A DNA stretch of 64,000 bases from Puffinus mauretanicus (Eukaryota > Chordata > Aves > Procellariiformes > Procellariidae), in assembly GCA_023333565.1 (NCBI GenBank), contig JAJKFH010000385.1, positions 992,001-1,056,000 of the forward strand, in the 5' to 3' direction. Position numbers and translations under genes: made by a program. The notes beneath the pieces were generated by a model. That model ran no database searches, had not been told where the DNA came from, and saw only the letters and a list, made by a program, of their open reading frames with translations. Of this stretch, positions 56,901 to 64,000 are shown one piece after another. Each line of letters opens with the position of its first letter. Within the stretch, counting starts at the first letter, position 1.

Positions 56901-59900
56901 GTAAATCGGCACCAGTTTTCACTCCACAGATATACAAAGATAGCAGTGAAAAGATGGATCTTGCCATTCTGCAGTCAGATCAACTCCATTAGCTACACAT
57001 TTCATGTCTATTTTAATAAAATAAAATGAAATATGGCTGGATTTTCAGAGGCAAAAGGAATTCACTACTAGTGAATGCAGCTATATCCCTTAACTTTGCG
57101 AACATCTCTGTTTATAATTATGATAGACATTGTTAAATTCATAATTAGTCGATTTTACCCTAAGCAAAAGTAAAAGATACAACAATATATGCATTTAAGT
57201 GTAGCTGGCTTAAATGAAATTTTTCTCATCTTTGTTTCTTGCTTCTAATGTTTATATCCCCAGGACAGGACAGGTCAAGATGCAATCTGTGGTACTTGCA
57301 AAAGTCAATGAATATAAAAGCCTATTATTTTAAGAGGCTCTTTAGGGCTGTAACACTCTTAACAAGCCTCTCAGGGCTAACATTTAACACGTGTGCCCTA
57401 TAGAAGCCTATAATTTACCACGTGCCATCAATTTCATATAGACCAATATATGGCTGTCAACCAGGTACAGCTCTGCTTGCTCCGTAAGGGTTCGAGTATT
57501 TTAGTGCAACCCATGATAGCTTAAGTATGCTAAATAGCTGGCTGCTCTCCCGCTTTGTTAAGGTTACACGCTGAGACCAAAGCTGGTAATGCCTGAAAAT
57601 GGTTTCTAACAATTTTCACTCCCTCTTTCATTGGACAAACAAAACAATGCTGACACACAGAGCTAGCAGTCCTGCAGCCTGAAAAGAACACATGGCTTAT
57701 TTTTTTATTGTTTGGTGCAGTTCAATGTAATACTGAAATCTCATCATCTAAATTTCTAACTTTAAAGTTTGTAAGGGACAAAAAACCTAGGCTTTGTGGT
57801 TTTTTTTGAAACTTTATTACATTGCAGAATATTTTCATGATAAGCAGAGAGTAGATGTCTACAGCAGCCCCTGCGTTACCATGACAAATGAGCAGTAGCA
57901 CAAGCTTGTTTAGTTTGTGAGAAGAAAATGTGCCTGAAAGTGTCCATGCCCTTGTTTTTGGCATCCTTAAAGAAGCTGTGCACCAGTTTTGGGGGTGTTT
58001 GTGTCTTAAAAATGTTTTGTGTAATAATATTATTCAGCTTCTTCTCTTTCTAGTGATGAATTGGGAATATGTAGAAATTGGCTGAAGTTGTGAGAGGGTG
58101 GAAAACCACAACTGGCAGGGAAATTGTAGACTTCAAAATAAGCTTTTCCTTGTATGAATAGAAAAAATATGGAGATTTTTTTTTATGTAGAGAAAAATAG
58201 CTAGCTGAGACATAGACATGTTTCTAGACAAGACAGTGGTAGAGAAAAGAAAGACTGGTCTTCACGTCTGTAATGTTTTCAAGGGCACTTTGAAATACTG
58301 TTAGTGTTGTATAGATTTTAAATTGCTTTTTATCATCCTCTTGGTGTTGCACAGTCCTCTTTTACAGTTTATTTTTGGGAAACATTCAATGTTCGTTTAT
58401 AGAAAGCACACCCTGATTACTATTGTATTCACTAGCCATTTACATATAAAATTGCCTCTGAGCCTTAGTGGTTTGGTTTGGGTATTTAATTGTTTGATTT
58501 GTTTATTGTATATGATGAATTACTGTTTATTGGTTTAAACTCACCCAAGGTACACTTTATAAAAATGCTGTTTTAATTGCTAAAATACACAGAAATTTAA
58601 TTTGTTTGAGAAGCTAAGGTGGCTTACACAGTGAGTTGGTAAGTACAGGTGCTGACCTTCCTTTGGCACTCCATGACTCAATGAACTCCTAAGGTGACTT
58701 CTGAAGCCATTTAGGGAATTACCAGGAGTTTTCTTGCTGGAGTTTACTTGGGCCAAGAAGAACTATAGGTTGGATACGATGAAATAATTTGAATATTTTA
58801 ATGGCTAAATAGTCCACATTTGGATTGGTTGACACAAGTTGTAAGTTCCTGTTGAGCCCAACAGATAATTTTGTCAAAGAGAAAATGGTCAAAGAAAACA
58901 AATTCTGAGAATAAGATTCAATGAAATTTTCCAGAAAAATCTTTTTGATTTTTTATTTTGAGATTGATTTTTACTTTTTAAAGCTCTAAAAAGTAAAAAA
59001 GGGAAATCCAAAATGTGATGAAAATATTAATTCCATTGTAGGTCAATAATGTAGGATTACATCTAAAACGGAGTTCTTTTTTTACAAGAAACATTAAATT
59101 TGAGTTGATCAAAACAGACTTTTTCCTATCAATAGTCAGATTTCAAAAATATTTCACATAAAACCAACCCTCTTCTTCACGGTCAGTCTTTGGCTTACAT
59201 TTCAGAGGGAGCTCTGAAGGTGCCCTTTAAGATATGGATGGCTGCCCCAATCTTAGAAGACCCCATTGCTAACATGATTGCTGTATTTCATATCCCTAAT
59301 GTGATATATTCTACCTTTAACAGTAGGATTTCACCTGATGTACTATGAAGTAACATGTGTGATGTCATATCACTGTGATCAAAACTGTTTTTAAAAAAAG
59401 GAAAAAAGGATTAGACAGAGTAGAAATTAATGGGAAAATAAAGCTGCATTTAGCCTACAATAACTGTATATTTTCACTGCATTGGTGTTTAGTTAGTATG
59501 AAATATGATTCTGTACATAGTACCAAAAGTCTTGACCACAGATGTATTGTTTCATAAATAAAGCCTTGTACAAGGGGGGGAAATGTATTTTAGTGAAACT
59601 GATGTGAAACTCATATACATAATTTATTTCCTGACTTGATGTGGAATTTGGATGTTGGATCATTGGGTGTTTTCCAGAAATAACTGGTGGGAACTGAAGT
59701 GGACTGAGGAGACACTAGCAGCTTTATAGTGTTTGATAGAAATGTAAGCTTGTCAGGTCACGTCATACTGAATGTGGATTACCTCCTCTCCTGAAACAGC
59801 TGTTTTTTCAGAAAATAAAATGTTCTTTGTCCCAGGAAACGCAAATTGTGTTAATTTTTTTTCAGAGCTGTTCACATTGTGTTTAGGAAAACTTGGTGTA

Positions 59901-62900
59901 CAGCTGCTTATCCTGGAAAACAGGGTGGGGAAGGTCCCTATCTATTTTTCTTGTTAAATGAAGATTTCTCAGAATGCTTTCTTTTGAAATGGCAGATCTG
60001 TGTCTAACAGCTGACCATTAAAATACTGAATCACTACAACAGTGATATTCTTGTACAGTTCTTGTGGCTTCTGTTTCACTTCTTAAGCCATTCATCCCCT
60101 CTAAAAATCACAGAGGGAAAAAAACATAATAGGTGGGAAAACTAAATATTAGGGATAGAAGTTAAAGTAAAGTGATGTGGTATAACCTTTAATATTGCTT
60201 GGAACCTTTATTCAACACTGCTGTCCTTCTTTGGCCCTGCCCTTTAGAAGAACTGCAATAAAGTTGAAATGTCAATTCTTCCTCATGACAGCTCAATGGT
60301 AGCTAAGTGCTAGCTTTATAGATGGACACAATCAATACTGTTGACTGCATGAGTTGAATTTGGGTTCTTTATTATACATGTTTATTTTTAATTGAGTTTG
60401 TTTAGCAGAAAAGGTAAGGAAGTGTTCATCCAGAATATTGAATGAAATTCCATAATGTACTGGGATATGTTGTAAGACACTTGCTACCTGTACATCTACT
60501 TCTGGTCTTTGCTAGAAGGACTAGATGTCTCCTTTCAGGAAGGACATACCAGTAGAATGGTAACAGACCACAAGAACACAGTAACTTCTCGCATCTCACA
60601 GTCCTTCCTATGGCTTTAAGAGGAGATATTCTTTAGAAAAGATCTCCTCTGAAGGCCCTCCGAGATTAAAAATCGAAGTACTTTTTCCACTCCAGTGACT
60701 GTAGTACATCAGAATTCCCCAGGGATTTGCCTGGTTTGTATTACCCTCATACTCAGGAAGAATAGAAAGGAATAAATCACTGTGTACTATTATTCATTAC
60801 AAATATTTTAACACTGATGAGGTAATCAGGGAGTTATGCTAAAAACTTTGCACCTTTGAAAATCTTACCATTAGACTGCCTAGGGAGAGAAGACAGCTAT
60901 TTAAAAACAACTTTATAAAAGACAGCTCATTTTTTAGAGCAATCTTTTGAAGTCCTGGTAGCGGTCAGTCACATCAACACTACCTTATGGATATCTTTTA
61001 GATTTGCCAGAGTCCTTTAAATATGCACTGGCAATATGGTTTTTTGGCATTTGTCAGTGAGCAATGGGTCCTGTGCGATTTCTATGCAGGGGGGAGGCCT
61101 CAAACCAGAAGAGAGCAAAGAAGCTGAACCTCAGGTCACAATGTAGTCCTTGGTGGGGCACCTCGAGTCAGACAAATTAACTGGTCCAGCTACCGGACGC
61201 AGCAATGCCGTGTAAGCATCATGTCCCACTCCAGGCAACACAACAGCTACAAAGCAGAGTGCATGAGCCCATCTAGGTGTTTAAAAACAAATAAGAGGAT
61301 ATTTAAGTCTGGCAACACAGAACATGTGAATACAGTTCCTTATACAGAAAAAAACATTGCTGATATGTTCCTTAGCAAAGAGGTAGAGGACTCGTCATGT
61401 TTTTGTGACTTACCGGTATTGGTTGCTCTCTTTCAGGGTAGGGACCCTGACCCCCAGTCCTGAATGAGCAGAGGTATTTCCTATCAATCAGCATTAAGTG
61501 CCCATTCCTCTCTGTCACATCTACCTTCTCAGGACTTCCTACTAGATGGGTCAGAATGATCCCAGGTTAGCATCTTAGTTTTCCCGGGTCCCAGTCTCAG
61601 AAGCTGACTTTTCTCCAAACACTGTATGGGGAGTCATAGCTCCTAGTTTAGGATTGCAAATCCATCAAGCAGCAGGGTGCCATCCAGACCAGTACTGTAA
61701 CAGCACATTTTGCCAAGTAATTCTTCCCCTGAACTCTGCCAGGAAGGCCCAATTTGCTTTTGAAATACTAGAAAATGTTACCAGATATAATCAAGAATAA
61801 AATAGTTGACACATGCAACCGTTTTAAAGCTGCTAGAAGTTCCCTTGTTATGGGCTGTTCAATCACTGAGCAAAGGCAAAATGTCTTCTTGTGTGAGGGA
61901 GTCCTGGAGAATGAAACAAAAATCTTCCTATGTTGGGCATCTTCATCCAAAATACCTGGCCTTGACCATGATGGAAGCTGGAATATCGAGGCTGGTCACA
62001 AGCTGTTGTGGCTAGTTAATGCTTCTGGAGTATTAAGGTCATTCGCAGGTAACATGGGTACAATTTTAGCTTTCAGAGATGAAAGGCAAATGCATTTTGC
62101 CTCTGGAATGAAAAACTCCTTTTACAGGTCCTGAATCCACTGTTGACTCTGCTGGGTTTTGCATTTACACAGCTACCATAACAATTTATCTGATATTTTT
62201 CAGTCAATCTTGCATTCATGTTTTGAGTGCTGGTTAAATAAAGATAACTCTATCTCATGTTGTGTAAGTGCTGCAGGATTCCTCAGAACAATCACAACTC
62301 GGATTATTTTTATAGTGTGGTTTTTATAGCGATATGCTTTGCCATTCTGCAGGGCTGAGTAAACATCCACTCATGCTAGACAATGTTTTTCTGTTTGTTT
62401 ATGTCAATTAAAGAGCTTGAATATACAGACAGTGAATCCTACATTACTTCCCTTAAACCAACAGAATACGAAATCAGCTGGGCTCGGTGCCAAGAAGCTG
62501 ATTTCTGATGATAAACTGAAGTAAAACAAAATCTGCTCCATATGGTGCAATTGTAAACTTTGTGACTATAAACAAAAACATACTGTGTGACTAAATATTG
62601 TGGTACAAAAGCAGCCATGAAGCGCTATCCCTCAAGGCATACCCAGTGCTAGCCTGCCCACTTTCAAGCATACTCTTGAAGTAAAAGGGAGTTTGAGAGA
62701 CCAGGTGATGCTTGGTGTGTGTATTGCTGGAGGAAGGATGTGGTGGTTCAGGTTTCTGAGCCCAGGTCATGAGATGGGACGTACTTTGCATCTGGTAATA
62801 GCTGCCCCTGCCCCTAGGTTTTCTGCAGGAGAAGGCATGAAGGTAACCAAACTCACGGCAGGAGTGAAACTCCCTCCATTTCTATCTGTTGCATGGTTGG

Positions 62901-64000
62901 CATTGCATGCTTTTATCCTCAGCGGGCATGCAAATGTGGCAAGGCTAGCTGTAATGATTCCTCAGCTTCCTAAAATCCTACATAACTCCTACATATTATA
63001 AATCCTATATAATTCTATACATTTCCTAGTAGAGGGAGTATGAAGGCAGGCTGAGGTGTTCAGCAGACACCAAGACAAGCAAACGATCCCCATATGCACT
63101 AACCAACCATTTGCAGAAGGTCTGGTCCAAGTCAATGCCTGATCTTGTCTTAGAAGGGTAAAAGTAGACAGGAGGTTGCAGAGAGCCCCAGTCTGTCCAA
63201 GGAAATGGTTTTTGTTCAAAACTCCCAACCAAAGGCTGGCTTATTTCACACTGCTGATAGATCACTGAGCACCAGCGGTTTGAGTACGGCATCTTCCCAT
63301 TTCACATTGCTGCAGACACCAGCTATCCCCATGGAAAATGTTTAAATGCTTCACCTGACTTTTGGAAGGATTTGGTAAGAGCACATTCAGGAGACTTTGG
63401 CGTAGAAACACAGGAGAGTTCCTCAAGCCGCGATAACTTAGCTGTGTTGTAAATTGGAGTGGATTAAACCACTCTTTTCTGCAGTATGTTCAATGGTCTC
63501 TTGAGTTTAGAGTTGTGGAAGAACAAAAGGGAAATACTTTGCCCCTATGAATTAACAGCAGCCCCTGTAAAGAGTCTCGCTAAAGGAAGGAATGACATGC
63601 AACCTTTCCACTATGTTTGAAAGAAATTGATTGAGGGAAGGAGGCCAAAAAAATATTACCCCCAGCTTCAAACTGTAAAAGCGTTTAGAGTTGTTTAAGG
63701 ACCCCATGCACTCCTCTTGTACTGTAAAACCAGAACCTTGGGGAAACAGAACATAAGGAATTGGAAAGAAAGAACTGAAGATTTATTGGTGTTTTCAGCA
63801 TAAGCACTCATCAGTCCCCTTTAGCAGAAAAGGAAATGAGCCTGCTCTTCTCTTTCAGCTAAATGATGGTTTTCTAAAATGCCTCCTTGCCATATAAGTA
63901 TGGAATAACACACTTAAGAAAAAGTATATCATGTTGCTAACCGTAATATATACAGACAATATTCTTTTTTAACAAAAAACAAACTGTAAGTACCCTACTG
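53946..64000. other. Long repeat-poor, gene-free stretch
   Basis: I recognise no transposon, RNA gene or host exon in the last 10 kb. The largest plus frames, 54424-54792 (122 codons) and 61775-62134 (119 codons), overlap open frames on other strands or frames and have no family match. Small local structures include a 9-bp perfect stem at 60619-60627 with 60642-60650, and an imperfect direct repeat of about 20 bases at 62974-62993 and 63001-63020. Confidence 0.55.

Noticed and set aside
57488..57500. GGGTTCGAG, a B-box-like motif suggesting a tRNA gene
   Set aside because: No A box at the right distance and no cloverleaf can be drawn around it.
61775..62134. 119-codon plus frame
   Set aside because: No recognisable motif and no supporting signals; overlapping frames are open on both strands.

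Overview
The window looks like nuclear DNA from a bird, probably Neoaves. It is AT-rich by eye, has no bacterial-style gene packing, and carries several CR1 LINEs with the avian 3' tail of ATTCTATG-type 8-mer repeats. It also carries two copies of an ERVL-type LTR that is common in bird genomes (terminal TGTCATGGTTTAACCCC-like start). I recognise no host protein-coding exon, tRNA, rRNA or other RNA gene. The window is most simply a gene-poor intergenic stretch or the inside of a very long intron. The only convincing coding sequence belongs to retrotransposons.

Layout. 1-7.7 kb: unannotated AT-rich DNA, with one GC-richer block near 3.0-3.3 kb and a G-quadruplex motif at 3.87 kb. 7.7-9.9 kb: a transposon cluster. 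It holds a young 5'-truncated CR1 on the minus strand with a 30-bp perfect target-site duplication, then an old CR1 3' end on the plus strand, then a solo LTR on the minus strand. 12.1 kb: a very short CR1 3' end. 13.4-13.8 kb: two faint tRNA-SINE-like heads in opposite orientation. 18.9-20.8 kb: an old CR1 (endonuclease-RT linker and RT) split by a younger CR1. 20.8-36.2 kb: almost repeat-free, with only two very old LINE scraps and a second G-quadruplex motif. 36.2-37.1 kb: an old CR1. 37.6 kb: a long pyrimidine tract. 41.5-41.9 kb: an old CR1 scrap followed by a 3'-truncated LTR. 48.2 and 52.0 kb: LINE scraps. 53.0-53.9 kb: an old minus-strand CR1 with an internal deletion that reaches the end of the endonuclease domain. 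54-64 kb: nothing recognised.

No operon or pathway is present. The interest lies in transposon history: a clean long duplication around a CR1, a nested CR1 pair, and an antisense reading frame that stays open in three CR1 copies of different age. That last pattern can be explained by which sense codons the LINE avoids. I found no evidence for a new gene system. Family names come from memory of typical avian repeats, not from a database search, and boundaries of old copies are approximate.
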